Of a stretch of DNA of 64,000 nucleotides, positions 34,692 to 44,049 are shown piece by piece (position 1 is the stretch's first letter; each line of letters begins with the position of its first letter). The notes under the pieces are model-generated. The model searched no databases. It was not told the origin of the DNA and was given only the letters and a program-made list of their open reading frames with translations. The stretch spans positions 1,302,001 to 1,366,000 of the forward strand of contig NZ_JACHHZ010000001.1 of NCBI RefSeq assembly GCF_014202975.1, written 5' to 3'. Origin of the DNA: Povalibacter uvarum (GTDB lineage Bacteria; Pseudomonadota; Gammaproteobacteria; Steroidobacterales; Steroidobacteraceae). A program made the position numbers and the translations under genes.

Positions 34692-37238
34692 TCAGGGCTG
34701 GACAGATCGCGATCGAAGCGGGACTGCCCCTACGCCCAATCCACCGTTCCAGCCGACGTAGACATAACCTGCGTCCGTTGAAACCACGCCGCCGGGGTAG
34801 TCTGGCACGCGTGGAAAGCGATCTGTCAGGACGTACGTGCCCGTGGGCCGGGTCCGGAGCACGGCGAGATCGTTATCGAAGACAGCAACAGTCAATCCGG
34901 TAGCGGCATTCACGTGGAAACTGCCCTCCCGATTCCCCCGATAGCTGGCCTGCAGCTCCCGCGAATCAGTCAACCGGTACGTTTTCGGGCCGGATGTAGT
35001 CAGCGTGCGCGCGGCACCGCCCAGCATCGACGCGGGATTGAAGCCTTCATTCAATCGGGTCTGCATGACCTTTTTCGGCCTGCACGGATCTCGCACATCG
35101 AACAGCGTCACGTCCCTGACGTCATCGGCGAGTGCGAGCAGCGGTTCATCCGGAAAGGAGGCGAAGCCCGCGGCGGAAACGGGCCTGCCGTACCTCGTCT
35201 GACCGAACGAGTTGCTGCACTTCATTGCCGGAGCATCAGAGCCCACGTCATAGACGAGGAGCCCTCGGGAAAGACCAGTCCGCGATTGACGCTCCTGCAG
35301 ATAGAGCGTGCGCCCGTCCGCAGCTAGATGCATCGTCGTGAAATCCCCCTCGACCTGCGTCAGCAGCGAAGGTTCAGCCGCGTTGGAAACATCCAGCACG
35401 CTGAGCCCGTACTTCCTGTCTCGCGCGGACGCCTGGTTCGCCAGCTCGATGAAGTAAATGCGCTTGCCGTCCGGGCTCAGCGCGAGATCAGCGACACGAA
35501 CACCCGGGACCACACCGACGACCCGGGGCTGATCCGGCGTCGCGATCGAAATCAGATGCAGACCGGTGGTCGGCCCACTGGGGCCTTTCCACGGTGTGAC
35601 GACGGCAACCAGCAGATCGCTGCGGCCGCGTGGCGTTGCAAGCCTTTCCACGTAACCGTCGATCTTCAGCGTCGACGAGAGGCCATGATCACGCACCGAC
35701 TCATCGGGATCACTGGAATACATCGGCGCAGCGGCGCCCTGCCCGAGCGAAGCCAAGTACCGGACATTGTCCTGGCGCTCGCCCATGACCGCGTAGTCGT
35801 ACGCGTTGAATCCGAGGTCATCCCGCGCGTCGACGGGTGCGCCCGCACCCAGCAGGATTTTGAGCATGCGCTCGTCGCTATTCTGCGCGGCATGCATCAG
35901 CGTTGAGCGGCGGGTGTGCCGCAACTCAGCGTAGACGCACGCGTCGTCGTCCGGTCTCAATTCCGTTGCGGATTTGTAAGTGTGGCGCACATCCGCTCCA
36001 TGACGGATGAGCAACTCCACCGCCGCGTGATTCCCCTCGCCAATGGCGTAGAACAACGCCGTCTTGCCGAACTCATTCGCAGCATCGACGGGATATTGCT
36101 TGCCGAGAAGATATTCGACGTTGGGCAGTTCGTTCAGCGCCAGCGAAAGCAATGGTTCCGGAACCGCGCCTCGCCGCGTCGGCTGTTCTCGCGGCAACTG
36201 CTCCTCGATCGCGGCCACGACGCTGACAGGTTGATCGTGGATCAACGCGATTCGCAGCGCCTGTTCGACGTCCGCCGTGTTGAGACCCTTCAAGGCGTCA
36301 CGGACCTGTGCCGGATCGATTGGCCCGGCACGCAGCACGTCGAACACTGCGCGCTCCTTGTGCTTTGCGGTGTCAGGTGCGCTGCCCGCCGCTCTGTTCA
36401 CTACCGTGCCCAACGCGCGCTTTGCGGCTGCGCCAGCCTCCGCCTGCGACAGCCCAAACTCGCTCCTGTACACGTTCACCAGTTGTGCTGCGGCCTTGTC
36501 GAACTCGCGCGCGAACTCTTCATGCATCGCTCGATTGACGAGGCTGCGCTCGGACCATTGCCGGAAGTAGGTGGCCGTACCGGAATCATCCTCCTGAGCG
36601 AACGCTGTCCAGTCCGCACTCCCTGCCGTCGTCGGCCACGCCGGCAACGTCCTCGGCGAGATGCCTCCTTCCGCCAGACGCAGGTGGTAGTACCGCCAGT
36701 GCGCGTGAACGATGGAGCCCGTGCATTCGGAGCTGTCCTCATTTCGGATTGCTTCGGCCAGGCCGAGCAGCACTCTCATGAAGTCGCGCTCATTCAGGCT
36801 GCCGGGGCATCGATAGTTCACATCTGTCGGTGAACCATGCCCGCTGCCGAGATCAATGCCATCGCGAAAGATCCGGCGAGGCCAGCGCTGCATGTCTTCG
36901 CAAGTAACGAACTTGTCGGCCAAGGGATCGAGCTCGTCGATCCTTGTCTTGTACTTCTCCTTCAGGCACGCGGCGTCGGTGCAACGATTGCGCACATCAC
37001 GCAACCATTGAAGCTGCTCGCGGGTCAGCCGCTCGACTTCCGCCGGTGCCAACCCCTGCTTCGAGACGGTGTAGGCCTCACCGAGCCGGGCATCGAGATC
37101 CGACAACTCCGTGTCGCCGCAGATCAGCTTCTCGGTCCTCGATCGTGCCTGTGTGCAATCGAAGCTTGCAGCCTGGACCGAAATGCATCCAAGCAAGCAC
37201 AGCACGACGCCGATGCTTGCAAAGCGAGTCGCGATCAT
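34692..37238 (-). CDS. LprI-like, ankyrin-repeat and beta-propeller secreted protein
   Basis: 848 aa. Signal peptide MIATRFASIGVVLCLLG (ends ISVQA). Residues about 25-110 are an LprI/DUF1311-like cysteine domain (FDCTQARSRTEKLICGD, CTDAACL). A helical middle part follows, then ankyrin-type repeats at about 370-500 (GKTALFYAIGEGNHAAVELLIRHGAD, RSTLMHAAQNSDERMLKILLGAGA), then a C-terminal propeller-like region (about 540-840; VADLALSPDGKRIYFIEL, TTMHLAADGRTLYLQE). It starts in a four-base overlap with the acetyltransferase gene. Probably a periplasmic binding protein; the combination is unusual and no function is known. Confidence 0.85.
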   Translation of the reverse strand: MIATRFASIGVVLCLLGCISVQAASFDCTQARSRTEKLICGDTELSDLDARLGEAYTVSKQGLAPAEVERLTREQLQWLRDVRNRCTDAACLKEKYKTRIDELDPLADKFVTCEDMQRWPRRIFRDGIDLGSGHGSPTDVNYRCPGSLNERDFMRVLLGLAEAIRNEDSSECTGSIVHAHWRYYHLRLAEGGISPRTLPAWPTTAGSADWTAFAQEDDSGTATYFRQWSERSLVNRAMHEEFAREFDKAAAQLVNVYRSEFGLSQAEAGAAAKRALGTVVNRAAGSAPDTAKHKERAVFDVLRAGPIDPAQVRDALKGLNTADVEQALRIALIHDQPVSVVAAIEEQLPREQPTRRGAVPEPLLSLALNELPNVEYLLGKQYPVDAANEFGKTALFYAIGEGNHAAVELLIRHGADVRHTYKSATELRPDDDACVYAELRHTRRSTLMHAAQNSDERMLKILLGAGAPVDARDDLGFNAYDYAVMGERQDNVRYLASLGQGAAAPMYSSDPDESVRDHGLSSTLKIDGYVERLATPRGRSDLLVAVVTPWKGPSGPTTGLHLISIATPDQPRVVGVVPGVRVADLALSPDGKRIYFIELANQASARDRKYGLSVLDVSNAAEPSLLTQVEGDFTTMHLAADGRTLYLQERQSRTGLSRGLLVYDVGSDAPAMKCSNSFGQTRYGRPVSAAGFASFPDEPLLALADDVRDVTLFDVRDPCRPKKVMQTRLNEGFNPASMLGGAARTLTTSGPKTYRLTDSRELQASYRGNREGSFHVNAATGLTVAVFDNDLAVLRTRPTGTYVLTDRFPRVPDYPGGVVSTDAGYVYVGWNGGLGVGAVPLRSRSVQP

Positions 37239-37525
37239 CCGGCAAGCACGTCACGACTCGACGGATTCCTGGCGAACTGCGCGCTCGCGAACGGACATGT
37301 TGCAAGCAGCTTGGTCTGCGTCGCACGAGCCCATTCCACGGTGGCGTCGAACAGGCGCCGGCCTACTCCCTGTCCAGCGAGGCTGTCGTCGACCTCGGTG
37401 TGATCGATGATGACCAGGGTGTCGTTCGCACGGCTGTAAGTCATCTGCGCCAGGCGGCGGCCGTTCTCTTCGATGAAGAAGGCGCCGCGGCGTTCGATCT
37501 CTTCATGGGCGATAGCATGGTTCAT
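37235..37525 (-). CDS. small GNAT-fold N-acetyltransferase (YjdJ-like)
   Basis: 96 aa from ATG at 37525. AFFIEENGRRLAQMTYSRAND, IIDHTEVDDSLAGQGVGRRL (acetyl-CoA loop GQGVGRRL) and LATCPFASAQFARNP match the short single-domain YjdJ-type acetyltransferases. Target unknown. Its stop overlaps the start of the ankyrin protein gene (ATGA). Confidence 0.88.
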   Translation of the reverse strand: MNHAIAHEEIERRGAFFIEENGRRLAQMTYSRANDTLVIIDHTEVDDSLAGQGVGRRLFDATVEWARATQTKLLATCPFASAQFARNPSSRDVLAG

Positions 37526-37588
37526 GAGCGTATGACAGCCGAAATACGCGACCCTGTCCATCGTGCGGGCACATCGCCTGCTTCGAAC

Positions 37589-38473
37589 TCAGCCCATGGA
37601 ACGCGTGAGCCGCATGAGCGGCCGCCCCATGCGGATGAGCTCGCCCTCCTTCACTGCATCGGCCAGCTCCAGCCCACGCGGAGCCACGACAACGATGGTC
37701 GAGCCCTGCTCGAACCAACCCATCTCCTGACCCTTCGACAGGCGCGCGCTGACCTGGTGAACACTGGGGCCGGCGCGCTTCATGTGCAGCGTCGTATCCA
37801 GGAAATGCAATCGGATGCTCGCGACCAGGATCGCACCGATCGGTACGAGGGCGATCACGTGGCCGCTCGGCCGCAAGCGAACGAGCACGACGGCCCGCTC
37901 ATTGCGGCAGTACACGCGAGGCACTCGCTTCAGCGTCGCTGGGTTCACATTCCATGTATCGCCGTGAAAGTGCGTCACGCTATGCACCTGGCAATCGTAG
38001 GGAGCATGGAAGCGGTGATACATGCTCGACTTGAGGCGCAGCGTGGCAAAGCTGCCTCCCCGGAATCTGTCGGCAAGACCGTCATCGCCCAGCAACTCCG
38101 CCAGCTCGTACTTCAGGCCCTTGGCCTGGAGCAACAGACCATTGGTGATCCTGCCGCACGCGGCGACCATGCCGTCGCTCGGCGACGTGAAGGTTTGCGG
38201 ATCAGGGTCGATCGGGCGAGCACCTTCCTTCAACTCCCGCGTGAAGCAGTCGCGCATGCTCCGGAAGCTCGTTGCACGTGCCTCGCTCAGATCCAGATCG
38301 GAGAACATTCTCCATATCCCGATACTCGTGCGTGCGACGAGCGGGTTTTCGATCCGGCTGAGGCGACCGATCATACGGGTCAGCCATCGTCGCGGGACCA
38401 GGTTGGTCAGAGCAAAGTTGATGTCTTCCTGGTCGAAGATCCGGGATCTCACGCTCTGGGTTCGCGTCTTCAT
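37589..38473 (-). CDS. psd: phosphatidylserine decarboxylase family protein
   Basis: 294 aa from ATG at 38473. Psd features: FTRELKEGARPIDPDPQTFTSPSDG, MYHRFHAPYDCQV with the conserved His, RNERAVVLV, and the C-terminal self-cleavage site GWFEQGSTIVVV where Gly-Ser-Thr makes the pyruvoyl group. No strong membrane anchor is visible, as in other Psd enzymes that sit peripherally on the inner membrane. It would decarboxylate phosphatidylserine to phosphatidylethanolamine. It is divergent from a membrane-anchored aminotransferase, so another amino-lipid role is possible. Confidence 0.9.
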   Translation of the reverse strand: MKTRTQSVRSRIFDQEDINFALTNLVPRRWLTRMIGRLSRIENPLVARTSIGIWRMFSDLDLSEARATSFRSMRDCFTRELKEGARPIDPDPQTFTSPSDGMVAACGRITNGLLLQAKGLKYELAELLGDDGLADRFRGGSFATLRLKSSMYHRFHAPYDCQVHSVTHFHGDTWNVNPATLKRVPRVYCRNERAVVLVRLRPSGHVIALVPIGAILVASIRLHFLDTTLHMKRAGPSVHQVSARLSKGQEMGWFEQGSTIVVVAPRGLELADAVKEGELIRMGRPLMRLTRSMG

Positions 38474-38562
38474 GGATCTGTAAGAATTCCTGCGTATTTT
38501 CCGCCGAGGTTTCTTTATCCGGCGCACCCATCATCCCGTTCATTTATTACGTTCTCGGTGCA

Positions 38563-40512
38563 GTGGCCGTGGTGTGGTTGCTCTACAAGGCGCAGCTGCG
38601 CCTGGAGCTGTCGCTCGCCAAGCATCGTTCCCTCGCCGGTCATCCCCGAAACTCGCGACGGCTCTCACGGCTCATCCCGTTCTACGAATATCCCCAGGAG
38701 CAAGTGCTGGCGGTCGACGGCGCGACGCCCGAGGTGAGTGAGCGCCGCCGGCTGGGGCTGCGAAAACTGGAGACCTTGTTCACGGAACGCTTCAATCGTT
38801 CGCGCGCGCTGACTCGGCAGACGAAGAACAGCGTTTCCGACCTTCGCTTCACCGGCAAGTACCGCGTGCCGTTTCAGTTCCGCCGCCTTCTGCGCGGACT
38901 GACCGCCGGGTCGTTCCTTCAGTCCTCGAGCGGCGTCACGGTCACCGACCTCGACGGCAATCAGTTCTTCGATCTGACCGGTTCCTACGGCGTGAATCTC
39001 TTCGGCTACGACTTCTACCGGCAGTGCATCGAACGAGCCGTGGAGCACGCCCGGGACCTCGGGCCCGTTCTTGGCTCCTACCACCCGCTCGTCGCGCTCA
39101 ACGCGCAACGGCTGCGCGAGATCTCGCAGCTTGACGAAGTCTCTTTCCACATGTCCGGCACCCAGGCAGTGATGCAGGCAGTGCGCCTCGCTCGCTATCA
39201 CACAGGGCGTACGCATGTCGTGACGTTCTGCGGCGCGTATCACGGTTGGTGGGGCGATGTGCAACCTGGCGTCGGCAACCCGATCGCTGCGCGGCAGACC
39301 TACACGCTCGCAGAGATGAGCGAGGCCACGCTGCGGGTCCTGCGTCGACGCAAAGACATCGCGTGCGTTCTCGTCAACCCGCTTCAGGCGCTGCACCCGA
39401 ATACTCCCGCGCCAAGCGATTCCACGCTCGTCGACAGTTCTCGCAAGGCGCACTTCGATCGGGTCGCGTACACCGTTTGGCTCGAGCAACTGCGTCGGGT
39501 GTGCACTCGGGCTGGCATCGTGCTCATCTTCGATGAAGTGTTCGTCGGGTTCCGGCTCGCACGCGGAGGCGCCCAGGAATACTTCGGCGTTCGCGCGGAC
39601 ATGGTCACGTACGGAAAGACTCTGGGCGGCGGCCTGCCGATCGGCGCTCTGTGCGGTCGTGCACACCTGATGAAGCGCTACCGAGACGAGCGCCCGGCCG
39701 ACATCTGCTTTGCCCGAGGCACATTCAACTCACATCCCTATGTCATGGCGGCCGCTCACGAGTTCCTGAACCGGATCGCGGATGACAACGTCGCGACACT
39801 CTATGCGACGCTCGATGAAACCTGGGATGAACGTGCCCGACGCATCAACGCCCGGCTGGAGCAATCGGCAGTGCCGGTACGGATCGCCAACCTGTCTTCG
39901 ATCTGGACGATCTGCTACACGAAGCCTGCATGCTACAACTGGATGTTCCAGTTCTATCTTCGCGCCGAAGGACTCGCACTGAGCTGGGTCGGGACGGGCC
40001 GGCTCATCTTCAGCCTGGATTACACCGACGCCGACTTCGGCGCCGTCGTCGATCGCTTCGTCGCCGCCGCGAAGGCGATGCAGGCTGACGGCTGGTCGGA
40101 TGGCCCTGCCACCAGCAATCAGCAGATCCGGCGCCGCATCTCCCGCGAGATACTGCGGCACCGGTTCGGCTTCAGCTCGACTGCTCCTGCCGGGGAGAAG
40201 GCGCTCAGGTCTGTCCCCCCCGCGAAAGCGGAAATCCATGCCTTTTCACGAAATCGCCATCAAGGCATCTTCACTCGCAGCGGCATCGGCACGGGCATGG
40301 AACGATCCGGCATCACGGCCATTTCCGGCGCGGTCAACCCTGTCACCAGATCAGGGATGCGCACTGCATTGCCAGTCCCGAAGCTGATGTTCGCGGCAGC
40401 ACCGATGAGAATCGACCACGCGCCGCTGCGCTCATCCGCCATGCGTCGATACTTGTCGGCAGGCGCATCGCCGAAGATCTCGTTGAGCATGACGTCGTCG
40501 CCGCCCCCGTGA
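38563..40512 (+). CDS. membrane-anchored class III aminotransferase, 3' end extended
   Basis: 649 aa from GTG at 38563; hydrophobic codons continue upstream in frame (PIIPFIYYVLGA), so the true start may be a rare codon slightly earlier. A membrane helix and a roughly 100-residue basic leader precede a glutamate-1-semialdehyde-aminomutase-like fold (SFHMSGTQAVMQAVRLAR, CGAYHGWWGD, LIFDEVFVGFR, PLP lysine in TYGKTLGGGLPIGA). The domain ends near residue 530-550. The last 100 residues come from a degenerate intergenic repeat (40209-40241) and antisense of the next gene, which suggests a lost stop codon. Substrate unknown. Confidence 0.85.
   Translation: MAVVWLLYKAQLRLELSLAKHRSLAGHPRNSRRLSRLIPFYEYPQEQVLAVDGATPEVSERRRLGLRKLETLFTERFNRSRALTRQTKNSVSDLRFTGKYRVPFQFRRLLRGLTAGSFLQSSSGVTVTDLDGNQFFDLTGSYGVNLFGYDFYRQCIERAVEHARDLGPVLGSYHPLVALNAQRLREISQLDEVSFHMSGTQAVMQAVRLARYHTGRTHVVTFCGAYHGWWGDVQPGVGNPIAARQTYTLAEMSEATLRVLRRRKDIACVLVNPLQALHPNTPAPSDSTLVDSSRKAHFDRVAYTVWLEQLRRVCTRAGIVLIFDEVFVGFRLARGGAQEYFGVRADMVTYGKTLGGGLPIGALCGRAHLMKRYRDERPADICFARGTFNSHPYVMAAAHEFLNRIADDNVATLYATLDETWDERARRINARLEQSAVPVRIANLSSIWTICYTKPACYNWMFQFYLRAEGLALSWVGTGRLIFSLDYTDADFGAVVDRFVAAAKAMQADGWSDGPATSNQQIRRRISREILRHRFGFSSTAPAGEKALRSVPPAKAEIHAFSRNRHQGIFTRSGIGTGMERSGITAISGAVNPVTRSGMRTALPVPKLMFAAAPMRIDHAPLRSSAMRRYLSAGASPKISLSMTSSPPP
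40209..40241. repeat. degenerate half copy of the ATTCCCGCG-type repeat, copy E
   Basis: GTCTGTCCCCCCCGCGAAAG then CGGAAATCCATG matches one half of the paired repeat with several changes. It lies between the expected 3' ends of two convergent genes and is read through by the aminotransferase frame. Confidence 0.7.
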
Positions 40513-41711
40513 CTCCCCTCGCCCGACCACGGCTGCAGATCCTTCGGTGCACCTCGCAGCGGGATGATGCGGGTTCGAACCGCATCTGAACTGCTCTGCT
40601 CCGCGCTCGCGCCGGCAACGCCGGCCTGCTCGACGATCTCGTGCTCGATGCGTCCCTTCGTGCCGTTGAACGCGATGCGGTAGCCCTCCCAGGAGTTGAA
40701 CGCGTTCAGGGAGTAGTTGAGCGTCGCGCCGCTGTTGTAGCGCACGATGACGCTCATCGTGTCTTCGATATCGATCTGGGGACGGAACACGCACTGGTCG
40801 CGGAAGTAGCCGTCGTATTGCTCGTTGTCGAGATACAGGGCCTTCAATCCCGTGTCCGCGGCCAGATCGAAGTAGAACGTGCAGCTCGCCTTCTCCGGAC
40901 ACGTTCGGCAACGCTCGTGCGAACCCTTGAGCCCCATCCGCTTCGCCATCGACGGTGTGTAGAAGTCACGCTTGCCCACTGCCATCACGGTGTCTGGCTG
41001 CGCGCTCAGCCACCAGTTCACCAGATCGAAGTGATGAGTAGCCTTGTGAACCATCAGGCCGCCGGAAGTCGCCTTGTGGCTGTGCCAGCGACGGAAGTAG
41101 TCGGCGCCGTGCACGGTGTTGAGAAGCCATTGGAAATCCACCGACAGCACCTCGCCGATGGCGCCGCTCATCAGCAGATCCTTGACCTGCGTTCGCGGCG
41201 GAGAATATCGATAGTTGAACGTCACTCGGACATGCCGCCCGTTGCGCTTGCACGCATCCAGAATCCGCTGCGCCTTCTCCGACGTCGTCGTCATCGGCTT
41301 TTCGGTGATGACATCGCATCCCGCGTCCAGCGCCCGCACGACGTACCCGTCGTGATACGCGTCAGGCGTCGTGACGATGACGGCATGAGGCTTCGTTTCG
41401 CGGATCATGCGATCGAAGTCAGCAGCGGCATATCCAGCCGGAGCCGTTCCCGTCGCTGCAGCGATCGTTTTCGCTGCGAGCGCGAGACGCCCGGCGTTCG
41501 TGTCACACAACCCCACGATGGAATTTCCCTCACTGAATCTGCCCGTGATGGCACCCGTGAACATCCTCGCCCGCGAACCGAGCCCCACCACCGCAAAGCG
41601 CCGGCGCTCCTGTGTCGCTGCATATATAGGAGCCGCCAGCCCCAGTGCCGCAACGCCCGCGGACTTGAGCAACGTCCGCCGGTCGATCGTGTCTGAAGTC
41701 AGTTCGGTCAT
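40260..41711 (-). CDS. Tat-exported Gfo/Idh/MocA family oxidoreductase
   Basis: 483 aa from ATG at 41711 with GAGGGAGAG upstream. Tat signal DRRTLLKSAGVAALGLAAP. Rossmann fold FAVVGLGSRARMFTGAI, catalytic-lysine motif VITEKPMTTTSEKAQ, and a long C-domain with a cysteine set (ERCRTCPEKASC) that may bind metal. Exported members of this family, with bound NAD, act on glycans or glycosides. It is divergent from a secreted glycosidase-like protein (117 nt), suggesting they work together. Confidence 0.92.
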   Translation of the reverse strand: MTELTSDTIDRRTLLKSAGVAALGLAAPIYAATQERRRFAVVGLGSRARMFTGAITGRFSEGNSIVGLCDTNAGRLALAAKTIAAATGTAPAGYAAADFDRMIRETKPHAVIVTTPDAYHDGYVVRALDAGCDVITEKPMTTTSEKAQRILDACKRNGRHVRVTFNYRYSPPRTQVKDLLMSGAIGEVLSVDFQWLLNTVHGADYFRRWHSHKATSGGLMVHKATHHFDLVNWWLSAQPDTVMAVGKRDFYTPSMAKRMGLKGSHERCRTCPEKASCTFYFDLAADTGLKALYLDNEQYDGYFRDQCVFRPQIDIEDTMSVIVRYNSGATLNYSLNAFNSWEGYRIAFNGTKGRIEHEIVEQAGVAGASAEQSSSDAVRTRIIPLRGAPKDLQPWSGEGSHGGGDDVMLNEIFGDAPADKYRRMADERSGAWSILIGAAANISFGTGNAVRIPDLVTGLTAPEMAVMPDRSMPVPMPLRVKMP

Positions 41712-41828
41712 CGGCTCTCCCTCACTGTCCACTCTCGTTCGCTCACGCGACGCTACCACTGCGGCGTGCGCTGAGGAAGATTCTTCGTCTCGTTGCCGAG
41801 TCATCGAAATCGCTGCAGACTCGACTCC

Positions 41829-44048
41829 ATGCATCGAGCATTGTTGTCGCTGGCGCTCCTCTCGCTCCTCGTGCCGGCCTTTGCGGAGGATTCGCCGCCC
41901 GCCGCACCGATCGATCGCCATGCGCTCGTCTCGCGACATCATCCAACGCTGACACGCATCGATCCCGCATCGCCATTCATGGTGGGCAACGGGAACATTG
42001 CGTTCACCGCGGACATCACGGGCCTGCAGACATTCCAGGAGCAGTACTCACAGCTCGTGCCGTTGATGACTCAGGCGCAGTGGGCCTGGCACAGCTTTCC
42101 GAACCCTGGCGGCTATACCTATGAGAGCAGCCTGGTGCCGATCGATATTCGCGGCACGACCCTCCGGTACCCGTGGTTGCACGATTGGTCTCAAGCGAGC
42201 CGGCCCAACATCGCATGGCTTCGCGAGAACCCGCATCGCTTCTCGCTGGGCCGGCTCTCGCTGCTTCTGCGATCCGCTGATGGCGAAGAGGCGCGCTTCG
42301 AACAGCTTCGGGGAACGAGCCAGACACTCGACTTGTGGCGAGGCGCCCTGCTCAGCCGCTTCGAGTTCGAGAACGAAGAAGTGCGTGTCGAAACACGAAT
42401 GCATCCCGACTTGGATATGCTGATCGTGACTCTGCGCGGTGCCGCGATTGCGGCCGGGCGGCTCGGAGTCACCTTGAGATTTCCTGGGGTCGCTACACAG
42501 CTCAATCCGGACCCGGCGGATTGGTCGCACCCGAAGCGGCATCGAACGTCAATCAGGCATCGCGACACGCGCACGCTATCGCTCGAACGCAATGTGGACT
42601 CGACGCGCTACTACGCGATCGCCGCCGCCGATTGCGACGTCACCTTCACCGAACGCGGCCCACATGCGTACGACATCCTGCCGACGGCAAGGCAGGATGT
42701 CATGACAGTGATGATTCTTTTCTCGCCCGACTCGTCGCGGACCGATTTACCAGACTCAGCGAACGCTCGAAACGCAGTCACCGACCATTGGCAGCGCTAC
42801 TGGAGCGCCGGTGGAATGGTGGATCTGAGCGGGAGCACGGACCCTCGCGCTACTGAACTCGAGCGGCGTATCGTCCTGTCGCAATACCTCATGGCGGTCA
42901 ACGCCTCCGGGTCTTTGCCTCCGCAAGAGGAAGGATTGTTCTCCAACAGCTGGAACGGGAAATTCCACCTGGAGATGCATCTATGGCATGCGGCTCACTT
43001 TGCCGCGTGGGGACGCTCGCAGCTCCTCGAACGCAGCATGGGCTGGTATCAGCAGCAACTACCGGCGGCAAAGGCACGAGCGCGTGACATGGGCGTCCGC
43101 GGCGCATGGTGGCCGAAGATGGTCGGGCCCGAGGGCCGGGAGAGCCCCAGCACCATCAATCCTTTCATCATGTGGCAGCAGCCGCATCCGATCTTTCTCG
43201 CGGAGCTGATCTATCGCGATCAACACAGGCCAGCGACGCTGCAGCGTTATCGCGAACTGGTCTTCGAGACGGCGGAGATGCTTGCAAGCGCCGTCCATCT
43301 GGACACGAAGCACGATCGATACGTTCTGGGTCCGCCGATCATTCCGGCACAAGAAGTCTTTCCGCCACTCTCGACATTCAATCCCGCTTTCGAGCTCGAG
43401 TACTTTCGTTTCGGCCTCGAGACCGCACAACGCTGGCGTGAGCGGCTGGGCGCGCAACGCGAGCCGCACTGGGACAAAGTACTGGCAAAGCTCTCACCGT
43501 TGCCGCAGCAAGACGGTTTGTATCTCCCGACAGAATCGTCCCCGCAGTTCTGGAGCGAGGCGCGCGCGCAACGCTGCTCCACTGGTCGCACTGATGCTCA
43601 ATGCCTGAACCGCGATCACCCATCCTTTCTCGGCGCTCTGGGTTTGCTGCCCGGCACGAGCGTGGATCGCGATGTCATGCGTCGAACGCTGCGCACCGTC
43701 GAATCCGACTGGGATTTACGCCAGACGTGGGGATGGGATCATCCGCTGATGGCGATGACCGCGACTCGTCTGCGCGAGCCGGAGAAGGCGCTGCAATTCC
43801 TCCTCACAGACTCTGCGAACTTTCAGTTTGGCCAGGCAGGCATGACGCCACGGGCTCATCTTGAAACGAACGCAGGCACAGTGAAGTATCAGCGCGTCGC
43901 CGAAACCTATTTCCCATCCAACGGCGGGCTGCTGCTCGCCGTCGCGCTCATGGCTGCCGGCTGGGATGGAGAGGAATCGCCAACACCGGGGTTTCCCGAG
44001 AATGGGAAGTGGAAGGTGAAGGTCGAAGGAGTGAGGTCGCTGCCGTGA
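41829..44048 (+). CDS. secreted six-hairpin glycosidase-like protein
   Basis: 739 aa from ATG at 41829. Signal peptide MHRALLSLALLSLLVPAFAE. A beta-sandwich N-domain (residues about 30-330; MVGNGNIAFTADITGLQTFQE) precedes an (alpha/alpha)6-like barrel with LFSNSWNGKFHLEMHLWHAAHFAAWGR, whose Glu-Met-His resembles the acid region of GH65/GH95-like enzymes, and GVRGAWWPKMVGPEGRESP. Likely acts on a complex glycan. No exact family is assigned. Confidence 0.8.
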   Translation: MHRALLSLALLSLLVPAFAEDSPPAAPIDRHALVSRHHPTLTRIDPASPFMVGNGNIAFTADITGLQTFQEQYSQLVPLMTQAQWAWHSFPNPGGYTYESSLVPIDIRGTTLRYPWLHDWSQASRPNIAWLRENPHRFSLGRLSLLLRSADGEEARFEQLRGTSQTLDLWRGALLSRFEFENEEVRVETRMHPDLDMLIVTLRGAAIAAGRLGVTLRFPGVATQLNPDPADWSHPKRHRTSIRHRDTRTLSLERNVDSTRYYAIAAADCDVTFTERGPHAYDILPTARQDVMTVMILFSPDSSRTDLPDSANARNAVTDHWQRYWSAGGMVDLSGSTDPRATELERRIVLSQYLMAVNASGSLPPQEEGLFSNSWNGKFHLEMHLWHAAHFAAWGRSQLLERSMGWYQQQLPAAKARARDMGVRGAWWPKMVGPEGRESPSTINPFIMWQQPHPIFLAELIYRDQHRPATLQRYRELVFETAEMLASAVHLDTKHDRYVLGPPIIPAQEVFPPLSTFNPAFELEYFRFGLETAQRWRERLGAQREPHWDKVLAKLSPLPQQDGLYLPTESSPQFWSEARAQRCSTGRTDAQCLNRDHPSFLGALGLLPGTSVDRDVMRRTLRTVESDWDLRQTWGWDHPLMAMTATRLREPEKALQFLLTDSANFQFGQAGMTPRAHLETNAGTVKYQRVAETYFPSNGGLLLAVALMAAGWDGEESPTPGFPENGKWKVKVEGVRSLP

Positions 44049-44049
44049 A

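Noticed and set aside
36944-38737. 597-codon plus-strand frame over the acetyltransferase, psd and flanking genes
   Set aside because: Crosses three real genes and a divergent promoter; no coherent protein features.
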